From Agrobacterium tumefaciens (GTDB lineage: Bacteria > Pseudomonadota > Alphaproteobacteria > Rhizobiales > Rhizobiaceae), in NCBI RefSeq assembly GCF_005221325.1, contig NZ_CP039889.1, positions 310,001 through 374,000 of the forward strand: a stretch of DNA of 64,000 nt. The letters are read 5' to 3'. The translations under genes and the position numbers were made by a program. The notes below the pieces were generated by a model. That model had not been told where the DNA came from and ran no database searches. It worked only from the letters and a program-made list of their open reading frames with translations. Each line of letters starts with the position of its first letter. Position 1 is the first letter of the stretch. Below, piece by piece: positions 54,017 to 62,579 of the stretch.

Positions 54017-54979
54017 TTACCCCTTGACCGGCGTCTCCGGCACCGGCGTCAGCACCTTGCCATCCCTGAACCAGCCGAGAATATTATCCGCCACCAGATC
54101 GGCCATGGCGTTGCGCGTCGGGATCGAGGCGGAAGCGACATGCGGCAACAGGGAAACATTCGGCAGCGATAAAAATGCTTCCGGCACCTTCGGCTCGGCA
54201 TAAAACACATCGAGACCGGCAGCACCCAACGCACCGCTCTCCAGCGCCTGCAGCAGCGCATCCTCATCGACGCTGGAGCCGCGGCCGACATTGATGAACA
54301 CGCCCTGGGCCCCAAGCGCCGTCAGGATTTCGGTATTGATCGCTTTGTGGGTTTCCGGCGTGCCGGGCACGATGCAGATCAGAATATCGACGGCCTGCGC
54401 CATCTCCTTCAGCGAGCCGTAATAGGTGTAGGAGAGCTCATCGCGCTTGCTGCGGGTGTGGTAACCGATCTCAACCTTGAAGGGCTCGAGCCGCTTGGCG
54501 ATTTCCTGGCCGATGCGGCCCATGCCGAAGAGACCAACCTTGCGGCCGCGCAGCGAAAACGGCGACAGCGCGAACGGGCCTTCGCCAACCCATTTGCCAT
54601 CGCGCAACCACGTTTCGGCCTGATAGAGCCGGCGCACGGTGTTGATCAAAAGCGCAATCGTGGTATCGGCCACCTCGTCGTTCAGCACATCAGGCGTATT
54701 CGTCACCACGATGTTGCGCGTAGCGGCATGTCTGGCGTCAACGCCGTCATAACCCACGCCGAAATTGGCGATGATCTCGAGCTTCGGCAGCGCATCGATC
54801 CATTTGGCGTTGACGACGCCGGAAACGGCGATGGCATTGACGCGCTCCGCCGCACCATCAGGCAGAACCGGCTCGGCACCGGCAGGCACGGCCACTATCT
54901 CAACCTTGCCTTCGAGGCGCTCGAGAACGCGCGGGTTTATCTTGCCGGGAACGAGAACAACGGCCTTTTTGTCAGACAT
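54017..54979 (-). CDS. D-isomer-specific 2-hydroxyacid dehydrogenase (GhrB/glyoxylate-reductase-like)
   Basis: 320 residues. The NAD-binding motif is GLFGMGRIGQEIAKRL near residue 150. The catalytic Arg is in INVGRGSSVDEDAL, the Glu in FYAEPKVPEAF and the His in LLPHVASAS. It reduces glyoxylate, hydroxypyruvate or a 2-ketoacid. The ATG at 54979 follows AGGAGG. It lies in the same direction as the LacI gene 359 bp upstream, with a dispersed repeat between. Confidence 0.9.
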   Translation of the reverse strand: MSDKKAVVLVPGKINPRVLERLEGKVEIVAVPAGAEPVLPDGAAERVNAIAVSGVVNAKWIDALPKLEIIANFGVGYDGVDARHAATRNIVVTNTPDVLNDEVADTTIALLINTVRRLYQAETWLRDGKWVGEGPFALSPFSLRGRKVGLFGMGRIGQEIAKRLEPFKVEIGYHTRSKRDELSYTYYGSLKEMAQAVDILICIVPGTPETHKAINTEILTALGAQGVFINVGRGSSVDEDALLQALESGALGAAGLDVFYAEPKVPEAFLSLPNVSLLPHVASASIPTRNAMADLVADNILGWFRDGKVLTPVPETPVKG

Positions 54980-55338
54980 GAGCGGATATTCCTCCTGATA
55001 ACATTCCAATAGCCGGAGCGGGTTTCAGGCGAACCTTTCGCCATCCCACTCCCCTGGGCGGGGATCTTTTCAAACAACGGCGGCCGTGAAAAGGGCAATA
55101 AGGGGATGCTATGGGGGCAGACGGAAGTTTCATGCCGATTTTTTTGCGCCCCATTTCCGTCATGCCGGACTGGATCCGGCATCCAGCCAGCCCAAGTCCT
55201 GGGGCTGAGAGAGTCTTTTTCACCGCGTGGACACGCGGTGGCTGGATTCCGGCTCAAGGCCGGAATGACGGAAGAAGGAAACGTCGCGAACAACCAGAAA
55301 CATGCAGCCTGCCGCATCCATGCTCCCGGGCGATGTAC
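54980..55338. other. 359-bp intergenic region holding RIME-like copy C
   Basis: About one third of it is the dispersed repeat at 55151-55272. The remainder is the promoter side of the dehydrogenase gene and the tail of the LacI gene. No gene-like frame was seen. Confidence 0.6.
55151..55272. repeat. RIME-like palindromic intergenic element, copy C
   Basis: CGTCATGCCGGACTGGATCC at one end and GATTCCGGCTCAAGGCCGG plus AATGACG at the other are inverted relatives, with a central core like copy A (GCTGAGAGAGTCTTTTTC) and a CCGCGTGGACACGCGG hairpin. Confidence 0.75.
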
Positions 55339-56361
55339 TCAAACCCGCGGCCGCACCGGCCCGGTCGATTGCCGGATACGCATTTCCGGCTTGATGAGGT
55401 GAATGCCGTCAGGCTCATGGCTGCCCGCCAGCCTGTCCAGCAGCGCGCGGGCCGCGAGACGCCCCACCTCGGCCTGACCGTTGGAAACCGTGGTCAGAGC
55501 CGGCGTGGCAATCGCCGCCTCTTCCAGATCGTCGTAGCCGGTGACGGAAATATCCACACCCGGCACCAGGCCAGCGCGGGAAATGCCGTTCATGAGACCG
55601 ATGGCGACGAGATCGTTCCAGCAGACGGCGGCAGTCGGCTTCTGCGGCAGTGAGAGGAAATGCACGGCGGCCTCGAAACCGCCCTGCTTGGAACGGGGGC
55701 CAGGAATGCGCAGGTTCGGATCCACTTCGATGCCGGCCTTGCGCAGCGCGTTGACATAACCCTGGTAACGGTCGCGCCCCGTCGAGGTCTGGTCGGTGCC
55801 ACCAACCATGGCGATGGTGCGGTGGCCGAGGCTGATCAGATGGTTGGTGGCAAGCGAAATGCCGTAGCTGTCGTCACCGCGATAGGTCGGCATGTCGACG
55901 CCGTCCATGGAGCGGGCCACGAGGATGGCGGGCATGCCGTTTTCTTCGGCCAGCGTCATATCTTCGATCGGCGTGCCGATCGCCGGCGACATGATGATTC
56001 CATCAGAGCCGAGCTGCAGCAGCGTTTCGATGAAGGTGCGCTGTTTTTCCACCGAATCATAGTGGTTGGAAAGAATGAAGGTCTGGCGGCTGCGGTCCAG
56101 CTCGCTTTCAATGGCTTTCAGGATTTCGCCGTAAAAGGGGTTCATCACATCGTGGAACACCACGCCGACAATGCCGGAGCGCGAAGTGCGCAGGCTGGCG
56201 GCGCGGCGGTTGTAGATATAACCCAGCGCCCGCGCCTGTTCCTTGATCTTGTCGCGTGTATCGGAAGCAACCAGCGGACTGTCGCGCAATGCCAGCGAAA
56301 TGGTGGCGGTCGAAAGACCAAGACTTTCGGCAATCGTCGACAGTTTAACCTTTTGTGCCAT
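55339..56361 (-). CDS. LacI-family regulator
   Basis: 340 residues. The helix-turn-helix is VKLSTIAESLGLSTATISLALRDSPLVASDTRDKIKEQARALGYIYNRRAASLRT, with the TISLALRD hinge entry of the LacI family and an effector domain ending at about residue 335. The ATG at 56361 (MAQKVKLS) has GGGGAGGAA upstream. Several TTTAAA-rich repeats upstream could be its own operators. A likely target is the adjacent 2-hydroxyacid dehydrogenase gene, but no shared motif was found there. Confidence 0.9.
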   Translation of the reverse strand: MAQKVKLSTIAESLGLSTATISLALRDSPLVASDTRDKIKEQARALGYIYNRRAASLRTSRSGIVGVVFHDVMNPFYGEILKAIESELDRSRQTFILSNHYDSVEKQRTFIETLLQLGSDGIIMSPAIGTPIEDMTLAEENGMPAILVARSMDGVDMPTYRGDDSYGISLATNHLISLGHRTIAMVGGTDQTSTGRDRYQGYVNALRKAGIEVDPNLRIPGPRSKQGGFEAAVHFLSLPQKPTAAVCWNDLVAIGLMNGISRAGLVPGVDISVTGYDDLEEAAIATPALTTVSNGQAEVGRLAARALLDRLAGSHEPDGIHLIKPEMRIRQSTGPVRPRV

Positions 56362-56401
56362 GGCATTCCTCCCCAAACGCATGTCAGCGACGGATGTCCC
56401 T

Positions 56402-56429
56402 GTTTAAATCGCAATTAAACAATTTAAAC
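56402..56429. promoter_or_regulatory. Inverted repeat GTTTAAAT-N12-ATTTAAAC upstream of the LacI gene
   Basis: Perfect 8-base arms, with more GTTTAA copies nearby (GCAATTAAAC inside it, CTGTTTAAGG downstream, ACGTTTAAAA near 56475). The AT-rich cluster is unlike the flanking sequence and suggests an autoregulatory operator array. Confidence 0.5.
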
Positions 56430-56494
56430 AAAATCCGCAACCTGTTTAAGGAATATCCATAAAAACAGAGGGCACGTTTAAAAATTTCAACAAA

Positions 56495-57004
56495 TTATTG
56501 AAGATTGGCGTCGATTGCCTTGAGAAGTTTAACAACGTTGCGAATATCCTTGGCCGAAAGCCCCTCTATGGCGCGCGCTCCGCAATCCGCTATTGATGTG
56601 TTGATGTGCTCGACGCTCTTCAGGCCTGTTTCCGTCAGCTTCACGAGCGTCACACGGCCATCTTCGTCGTCGCCGCTGCGTTCCACGAAACCTTGGGCCT
56701 CCATGCGGCCGATGGTGCGCGTCATGGTTGGCGCCTTGACGCCGAGTTTCTGGGCGATCTGCCCCGGCGTCAGGCTGCCTTCCTGCGCCAGCGCCAGGAT
56801 GACGCCGTCTTGGCCCGCATAAAGCCCGCTTTCGGAAAGGCTGTGGCTCAGCGCCGTGCGCATGGAGCGGGCGGCTTGGGTGATGGATTGCGCCAGTTCC
56901 TCCGGGTTGAAATTCTCATCCCTTTTTTTGACGTCCTTTACCTTCTTGCTGCCCTTTTCCTTCTTGGCGCTTTTGTCCTTATGCCCGGATTTGTCCTTGC
57001 TCAT
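56495..57004 (-). CDS. MarR-family regulator with lysine-rich N-terminal tail
   Basis: 169 residues. Residues 1-32 are strongly basic (KDKSGHKDKSAKKEKGSKK), then a MarR winged helix follows: GLYAGQDGVILALAQEGSLTPGQIAQKLGVKAPTMTRTIGRMEAQGFVERSGDDEDGRVTLVKLTETG. MarR proteins often repress a divergent gene, here the creatininase-family gene 79 bp away. The ATG at 57004 is chosen because the basic tail begins there. Confidence 0.88.
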   Translation of the reverse strand: MSKDKSGHKDKSAKKEKGSKKVKDVKKRDENFNPEELAQSITQAARSMRTALSHSLSESGLYAGQDGVILALAQEGSLTPGQIAQKLGVKAPTMTRTIGRMEAQGFVERSGDDEDGRVTLVKLTETGLKSVEHINTSIADCGARAIEGLSAKDIRNVVKLLKAIDANLQ

Positions 57005-57083
57005 ATGCGAGTGCCTTTTACCCTGTGGCGGAACCGATATATGTTGCTGGAAATCCTTACCGAATGCACGCGCGGACTGCCAG

Positions 57084-57884
57084 ATGCCAAACTCATACAC
57101 GCATTATCACGACGAAAACGTAACAGACCCTCATCTTCACGCAACAGGTGCAATTTCTGTCCTGCCGCTCGGAGCGCAAGAACAGCATGGCCCTCACCTG
57201 CCCTTCGAGACCGATACGCTGATTGCGGCGGGCATCGTCTCGCGCCTCGCCGCCGTTTTGCCGGCGCATCTGCCGGTCTCCTTCCTGCCGGTGGAGCCCG
57301 TCGGTTATTCAATCGAGCACATGGATGTTCCCGGCACGAAGACCCTGCGTTATGACGAGGCCATCGAGCGCTGGCTCGGCATTGCGAAGGCGGAATATGA
57401 AAAAGGCGTGCGCAAATTCGTGATGCTGAACGCCCATGGCGGCAATTCACCGCTGATGACCATCGTCGCCACCGAGGCCCGCGCCCGCTTCGGCATGCTG
57501 GCGGTCGCCACCAGCTGGACCCGTTTCGGCATGCCGGCCGATATCGTGAGGTCGGAGGACAAGGCGGTCGATATCCATGGCGGCGATATCGAAACCTCCG
57601 TCATGCTGGCGCTTCATCCCGAATTTGTGGCGATGGAAAAGGCCGCGAATTTCCCCTCGCGCCAGAGCGATTTCGCGCAGCGCTTCAGCCATCTGCGCGC
57701 CTATGGCCCCCACGCCTTCGGCTGGCTGATGAGCGATCTCAACCCTGACGGCGTTGCCGGAAACGCCGCCGCCGCCTCTGCGGAAAAGGGCGAAAGGCTC
57801 ATTTCCCACGCGGTCAACGGCCTTGTCGAACTGCTTGAAGATGTCCACGCTTTTGACATAACGTTATTTCATAACAAAATTTGA
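57084..57884 (+). CDS. Creatininase-family metal-dependent amidohydrolase
   Basis: 266 residues. LPLGAQEQHGPHLPFETDT near residue 28 provides Glu/His/Asp metal ligands, and FVMLNAHGGNSPLM and VDIHGGDIETSVMLALHPEFV supply the rest. The family cleaves cyclic amides such as creatinine or acts on cofactor precursors; the substrate here is unknown. The ATG at 57084 (MPNSYTHY) is the best start, though the frame extends upstream through the MarR start region. A Zur-like box lies in its last codons. Confidence 0.85.
   Translation: MPNSYTHYHDENVTDPHLHATGAISVLPLGAQEQHGPHLPFETDTLIAAGIVSRLAAVLPAHLPVSFLPVEPVGYSIEHMDVPGTKTLRYDEAIERWLGIAKAEYEKGVRKFVMLNAHGGNSPLMTIVATEARARFGMLAVATSWTRFGMPADIVRSEDKAVDIHGGDIETSVMLALHPEFVAMEKAANFPSRQSDFAQRFSHLRAYGPHAFGWLMSDLNPDGVAGNAAAASAEKGERLISHAVNGLVELLEDVHAFDITLFHNKI
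57853..57881 (+). promoter_or_regulatory. Candidate promoter and Zur-type box before the CobW-family gene
   Basis: TTGACA (57853-57858) is followed by GTTATTTCATAAC (57863-57875), an inverted repeat with 5-base arms that resembles the GTTATA-rich core of Zur boxes. An AAAATT -10-like hexamer follows. The site is inside the 3' end of the creatininase gene, 124 bp before the GTPase start. Confidence 0.5.
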
Positions 57885-57889
57885 GCCAC

Positions 57890-57907
57890 TTGGCCGGATT
57901 CGGCCAA
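57890..57907 (+). terminator. Hairpin after the creatininase gene
   Basis: TTGGCCG and CGGCCAA pair exactly around GATT, then AATCTCTTT. It may end the creatininase transcript, or form the 5' end of the GTPase mRNA if transcription starts at the box upstream. Confidence 0.5.
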
Positions 57908-57998
57908 AATCTCTTTGAACTGCCCTGATATCGCGCCTATATGGACGACGACACTTCTCCTTAAGGCCGCAACCGGCCTTGCTCCACACGAGGTTTCC

Positions 57999-59114
57999 AT
58001 GACCGAAACAGCAACAGCCAAGCCCATTCCAGTCACCGTCCTGACGGGATATCTCGGCGCCGGCAAGACGACGCTTCTCAACCGCATTCTCTCCGAGAAC
58101 CACGGCAAGAAATACGCTGTCATCGTCAATGAATTCGGCGAGATCGGCATCGACAACGATCTGATCGTCGAATCCGATGAGGAAATCTACGAAATGAACA
58201 ATGGTTGCGTGTGCTGCACGGTGCGCGGTGACCTTATCCGCGTCGTGGAAGGCTTGATGCGCCGTCCCGGCCGTTTCGACGGCATTATCGTCGAGACGAC
58301 AGGCCTTGCCGACCCGGTGCCCGTCGCCCAGACCTTCTTCATGGATGACGATGTGCGTGCCAAGACCGAGCTTGATGCCGTCGTTGCCCTCGTCGATGCC
58401 AAGCACCTGCCGCTGCGCCTGAAGGACAGCCGCGAGGCCGAAGACCAGATCGCCTTTGCCGATGTCGTCGTCGTCAACAAGACCGACCTCGTTTCGCCTG
58501 AGGAAGTGGCCCGCATCGAAGATATCGTGCGCGCCATCAATCCTTCAGCCCGCATCTACAAGACCACCCGTTCCGGCGTCGATCTGGCACGGGTTCTCGA
58601 TCAGGGCGCCTTCAATCTGGAACGTGCGCTCGAAAACGACCCGCATTTCCTCGAGCACGGCCATGAAGATCATGCCTGCGGCCCCGATTGCGACCATCAT
58701 CACCACGATCACGGCCATGACCACCATCATCATGATCACGATCACGGGCATCATCACCACCATCATGATCATGGCCACGATCACCACCATGGCGCGGTCT
58801 CCCCGATCCATGACGTCACTGTGCAATCTGTTTCGCTGCGCGGCGGCGAGATGAACCCCGAGCGGTTCTTCCCTTGGATCCAGAAGGTCACCCAGACCGA
58901 CGGCCCGAACATTCTGCGCCTCAAGGGCATCATCGCCTTCAAGGGCGATGCGGAACGTTACGTGGTGCAGGGCGTGCACATGATCATCGAGGGCGATCAC
59001 CAGCGCCCCTGGAAGGAAGACGAAAAGCGCGAAAGCCGCCTCGTCTTCATCGGCCGCGAACTGGACCGCGAGAAGCTGGAAAAGAGCTTCAACGCCTGCC
59101 TCGCGACGGCCTGA
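57999..59114 (+). CDS. CobW/COG0523-family GTPase, probable zinc metallochaperone
   Basis: 371 residues. The P-loop is GYLGAGKTTLLN (about 15-26), the metal site NGCVCCTVRGDL carries the CxCC motif near residue 70, and NKTDL is the guanine-specificity motif. An unusual linker near residues 225-265 is almost all His, Asp and Gly, a metal-binding stretch seen in zinc-linked COG0523 proteins. The C-terminal CobW_C domain follows (MNPERFFPWIQKVTQ, HMIIEGDHQRPWKEDEKRESRLVFIGRELD). The ATG at 57999 is chosen from where homology begins. Confidence 0.93.
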   Translation: MTETATAKPIPVTVLTGYLGAGKTTLLNRILSENHGKKYAVIVNEFGEIGIDNDLIVESDEEIYEMNNGCVCCTVRGDLIRVVEGLMRRPGRFDGIIVETTGLADPVPVAQTFFMDDDVRAKTELDAVVALVDAKHLPLRLKDSREAEDQIAFADVVVVNKTDLVSPEEVARIEDIVRAINPSARIYKTTRSGVDLARVLDQGAFNLERALENDPHFLEHGHEDHACGPDCDHHHHDHGHDHHHHDHDHGHHHHHHDHGHDHHHGAVSPIHDVTVQSVSLRGGEMNPERFFPWIQKVTQTDGPNILRLKGIIAFKGDAERYVVQGVHMIIEGDHQRPWKEDEKRESRLVFIGRELDREKLEKSFNACLATA

Positions 59115-59119
59115 TCCTC

Positions 59120-59245
59120 GTCCCTCCATCACCCCGGTCTTGAGCCGGGGTGATGCTGCGGCGCATCCGTATCGTGAGCGATAAGCATTTTCCAATCAAT
59201 GGCTTGATCGTTCCAGCTTCTGGCTAATCGCCGGAATGACGGATA
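59120..59245. repeat. Degenerate RIME-like element, copy D
   Basis: CTCCATCACCCCGGTCTTGA opens and GCCGGAATGACGGA closes a region that resembles copies A-C at the ends but differs in the middle. It lies between the GTPase and the WD40 gene. Confidence 0.55.
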
Positions 59246-59350
59246 AGACTTACGACTCGACGGGCGCAAACAATCCTCATAGAACTATGGCGACCGCCGG
59301 GCCGGCGCGTCGTCGTCCCATCAGACACACATACGAAAGACCGATGCCCC

Positions 59351-60343
59351 ATGCCGACTGTTGCCCCGCTTGATATCGAAGGCCATGTGGTCTCGACCCA
59401 TTTTCTCGGTGACATTCCGCTGTTTGCCACCGCTGCCGGCACCATTCATCGGCTGGATGGCGGCGAGAAGGTGACTGAGGCGCATGACGGGCTTTTGACC
59501 TGCGTGCGTGACCCCTATAGCGCCACGCTGCTTTCCGGCGGCGAAGACGGGCGCGTTCTGCGCATCGGCCATGATGGCAGCATCAGCGAAATCGCCAATG
59601 TGCCGCGCAAATGGGTGAGCGTGGTTGCCGGCGGGCCGCAGAAGGCGGTTGCTTATGGCGTCGGCAAGTCCAGCTTCGTGCGGCTTTCTGACGGCACGGT
59701 CAAGGAATTCAAGGAAGAGCGCACAGTGGAGGCGATCGCCTTTGCGCCGAAGGGCCTGCGCATTGCCGTTGCCCGTTATAACGGCGTGACACTCCACTGG
59801 GTGGCAACCGCGGGCGATCCCGTCGATCTCGAATGGAAGGGTGCGCATAACGGCGTCACCTTCTCGCCCGACGGCAAGTTCCTGGTCACCACCATGCAGG
59901 AAAACGCCCTGCATGGCTGGAAGATGGAAGCCACCAAAGGCGGCATGGAAGCGCGCCACATGCGCATGACGGGTTATCCCGCCAAGGTCAAATCCGTGTC
60001 CTGGTCGGCAAAGGGCAAATGGCTCGCCTCTTCGGGCGCGCCGGCCGCCATCGTCTGGCCGTTCTCCGGCAAGGATGGCCCGATGGGCAAGGCCCCGGAA
60101 GAACTCGGCAGCCGCGCCAACATCATGGCCACCAATGTCGCCTTCCACCCCGTTGAAGACGTGCTCGCCATCGGCTTCATCGACGGCATGATCCTCGGCG
60201 TGCGGCTCGCGGACGGCAAGGAAGCCCTGCTGCGCCGCCCCGGCAAGGGCGCGATCACAGCCATGGACTGGAGCGCCACCGGCAATCTGCTCGCCTTTGC
60301 CTCGGAAGCGGGCGATTGCGGGATTATTGATATTTCGGCCTGA
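59351..60343 (+). CDS. WD40-repeat protein
   Basis: 330 residues forming a beta-propeller by appearance: repeats include TLLSGGEDGRVLRIG, VTFSPDGKFLVTTMQENALHGWKM, SVSWSAKGKWLASSGAPAAIVWPF, VAFHPVEDVLAIGFIDGMILGVRL and AMDWSATGNLLAFASEAGDCGIIDI. No catalytic domain or signal is seen. It follows the zinc GTPase on the same strand, which suggests a partner or scaffold role, as inference. The gap of 236 bp holds a dispersed repeat. Confidence 0.85.
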   Translation: MPTVAPLDIEGHVVSTHFLGDIPLFATAAGTIHRLDGGEKVTEAHDGLLTCVRDPYSATLLSGGEDGRVLRIGHDGSISEIANVPRKWVSVVAGGPQKAVAYGVGKSSFVRLSDGTVKEFKEERTVEAIAFAPKGLRIAVARYNGVTLHWVATAGDPVDLEWKGAHNGVTFSPDGKFLVTTMQENALHGWKMEATKGGMEARHMRMTGYPAKVKSVSWSAKGKWLASSGAPAAIVWPFSGKDGPMGKAPEELGSRANIMATNVAFHPVEDVLAIGFIDGMILGVRLADGKEALLRRPGKGAITAMDWSATGNLLAFASEAGDCGIIDISA

Positions 60344-60356
60344 AGGCCGCGATAAC

Positions 60357-60387
60357 CCTCATTCCTGTCCTCAATACAGGAATGAGG
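60357..60387. repeat. Dispersed palindrome, copy 2
   Basis: CCTCATTCCTGT and ACAGGAATGAGG pair exactly around a 7-base loop. The stem core matches the palindrome at 13633-13667. It sits between two convergent genes and may act as a bidirectional transcription stop. Confidence 0.65.
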
Positions 60388-60437
60388 TTGTGCGGGCTGA
60401 AGGCCAGATGAATCCACCTCACTTCCGCCGGAATACC

Positions 60438-61619
60438 CTATTCCGCCACCTGCCGCCGCGTCAAAAAGAGCAGTAGCAGCGCCGCACCGGCGCCGGCGGA
60501 AGCCAGCCGGATCGAGGTGCCGAAGCTTGCATATTGCGATACGAACCCCATCAGCGGCACGGCAAAAAGTGCCGCAAGAAAGATCGAATTCATGTAGAGC
60601 GCCGTCGCCCGCGCAGTGCGTCCTCGGGCAAAGCCCTGCACGAAGGTGAGGCAGGTGCCGGCGAAAAGGCCGTAATAGGCCCCTTCGATCGCAGCACCGA
60701 CCAGCATGGCCGGCAGAGTTTTTACCGAAGCAATGATGTTGAAGGCGATGATCGCCGTCACCGCCGCACCGCTCAGAAGCAGCCGTGCGCTGACCCGGCG
60801 CATGATGCGCGGTGCAAGCAGGATAAGCAGGACTTCCATGGCGCATTTGACGCTGAGCGACAGGCCCGGCGCATAATCCGGCAGGCCCACCTCACGCACC
60901 AGAAACACCGGTAAAGCCGAGGCGCACAGCGCATGGGCAAAGGACATGCAGAAACTCGCCGCCGCCGCCATCAGCAGCGGCAGGTTGGGCGCGCCCTCTC
61001 CAGTCCCTTCATTGCGCCGCTCCATCGGGCAGGTCTGGCTGCGCGGCACGATGGCCAGCGCGAGCGCGCCCCAGATGGCCGCCATCAGCATCGCATTCAC
61101 GAATACGGCCTTTGCGCCGGCAAAATCGACGATCAGAAAGGCGGCGGCCGGCAACAGCATCCATGCCAGCGACACCATCATTCTGAGGAAAGCATTATAA
61201 GCGATGGTATCGAGCGCCTCGACCCGTCCGTGATAACGCCCATAACTGAAGACAAGCGTTGTGGCCGCGTTGGAAAGCCCCATACCCGTCGCGGTTACCG
61301 CCACCAGCAGCGCCAGATGCCCGAAACTGGCGGCAGCCGCTGCCACAAAGGCCCCGGCGACGGACAGCAGCAGCAACGGCCTAACCCGCACACCGGCATC
61401 CACCCGCTCGCCATAGATGCGGCTGGCGATGATCGAGGCGAGCGCCGCCGTCACGCTATAAAGACCGAGCGTAGCCGGCGGATGGCCAAGCACCTGTATG
61501 ATGTAGAAACCGATAAACGGCACAATGGCGGCATTGGTGCTGCCGGCGATGAAAACCAGCAGCGCGATCAAATAGGCCTGACGATCAAAAGCGCCCGGCG
61601 ACGTGCTTTTCTGTAGCAT
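60438..61619 (-). CDS. Major facilitator superfamily transporter (SET-like sugar efflux type)
   Basis: 393 residues with about twelve hydrophobic segments. GVRVRPLLLLSVAG-like loops and TLVFSYGRYHGRVEALDTIAYNAFLRMMVSLAWMLLPA in the middle resemble SetA-type efflux proteins, and the C-terminal half has FAGTCLTFVQGFARGRTARATALYMNSIFLAALFAVPL. Substrate unknown. It stands alone on the minus strand between the WD40 gene and the porin gene. Confidence 0.85.
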   Translation of the reverse strand: MLQKSTSPGAFDRQAYLIALLVFIAGSTNAAIVPFIGFYIIQVLGHPPATLGLYSVTAALASIIASRIYGERVDAGVRVRPLLLLSVAGAFVAAAAASFGHLALLVAVTATGMGLSNAATTLVFSYGRYHGRVEALDTIAYNAFLRMMVSLAWMLLPAAAFLIVDFAGAKAVFVNAMLMAAIWGALALAIVPRSQTCPMERRNEGTGEGAPNLPLLMAAAASFCMSFAHALCASALPVFLVREVGLPDYAPGLSLSVKCAMEVLLILLAPRIMRRVSARLLLSGAAVTAIIAFNIIASVKTLPAMLVGAAIEGAYYGLFAGTCLTFVQGFARGRTARATALYMNSIFLAALFAVPLMGFVSQYASFGTSIRLASAGAGAALLLLFLTRRQVAE

Positions 61620-61928
61620 GGGAATCGACTGGAGACTGGGCAGCGGGAGTGGATTGGAGCCACCATCACATCAAAAGGGTGTGCTGTTCAAGCCCAGCCG
61701 GAAGGCGTTGTGTGTTTTCGTTCCCTGCGAAGCAGGGTCGCGCACCTGTGCTGCGCACCCCACCCATCGCAGAAGGTCTCCGTTCCTCGAAAAACTATTG
61801 TCTTGGCCGTTCAAAAATACCAGCCCGGGAATAGCCTCTTTACCGGGCTGGTTGTTATCCATATTGATGCCAGAGCCTCGCAGACGCCGGGGAGGTCCTG
61901 CCCGTAATCTGCAATGACGAACAGCTGA
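61620..61928. other. 309-bp intergenic region between the MFS gene and the outer-membrane protein gene
   Basis: It holds the presumed promoter of the MFS gene and a strong hairpin at 61819-61852 that serves the porin gene. No coding frame with gene-like composition was seen. Confidence 0.55.
61814..61852 (-). terminator. Rho-independent terminator of the outer-membrane protein gene
   Basis: ACCAGCCCGG and CCGGGCTGGT pair exactly; read on the minus strand the stem is followed by ATTTTTG. It lies 77 bp beyond the porin stop. Confidence 0.75.
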
Positions 61929-62579
61929 TCAGAACTTCACGCCAAGGCCGACGTTGACAACATGGTCGCTAAGACCGCCGCGGAAAGATTCGCCGGCAAT
62001 TGTGTAAGTCTCTTTGCCAAAGTCGTTATAGCGATATTCCAACCGACCAAAGACATTATCGGTGAAGGCATAGTCCACACCTGCGCCAACAGTCCAGCCG
62101 TGAAGTACCCTGCTGCTTTTGCCGAATGCGTCGCTCTTCACTTCGCTATCCGTCGCCGTGTAACCACCTGCAGTGTAAATCAGGGCACGGTCGAAGGCAT
62201 AGCCCGCACGCAAGCGAACCGAACCGTTTAGACCCGCGGATACTTTATCACCATCAACGGTTTTGTTGCCCCAAGCGTAACCGACATCGGCCTCACCGCC
62301 AAGAATGACGGACGGGGCTACCTCGAAGTTATAACCGGTAAAGCCTGCAAAACGCCCACCGTTGAAGTTTCCTTTAACGGTTTCGCCATCGACTGACGCC
62401 GTTACGCGCTCCCAGCCATAGCCACCCGAAACACCAGCATAAAAGCCGCCCCAGGAGAAGGCAGGTGCAACATCTTCGACGACCGGCGCAGCCGGAACAT
62501 CGCTCACGGCGTCAGCGGCAACGGCTATGCTGGAAAGAACGCCGAGCGCGGCGAGGGCGAGAAATGATTGTTTCAACAT
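61929..62579 (-). CDS. Outer-membrane beta-barrel protein (Omp25/Omp31-like)
   Basis: 216 residues. A signal peptide ends near SIAVAADA, then WGGFYAGVSGGYGWERV and repeated amphipathic strands lead to VVNVGLGVKF with the terminal Phe needed for barrel assembly. The family is abundant in Rhizobiales outer membranes. An AAGGAG site precedes the ATG at 62579. Its upstream region is very AT-rich. Confidence 0.93.
   Translation of the reverse strand: MLKQSFLALAALGVLSSIAVAADAVSDVPAAPVVEDVAPAFSWGGFYAGVSGGYGWERVTASVDGETVKGNFNGGRFAGFTGYNFEVAPSVILGGEADVGYAWGNKTVDGDKVSAGLNGSVRLRAGYAFDRALIYTAGGYTATDSEVKSDAFGKSSRVLHGWTVGAGVDYAFTDNVFGRLEYRYNDFGKETYTIAGESFRGGLSDHVVNVGLGVKF

Noticed and set aside
58680..58795. 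His-codon run that looks like a tandem DNA repeat or CRISPR-like array
   Set aside because: The repeated CAC/CAT/GAT codons form the His-rich linker of the GTPase; no spacer-repeat regularity.
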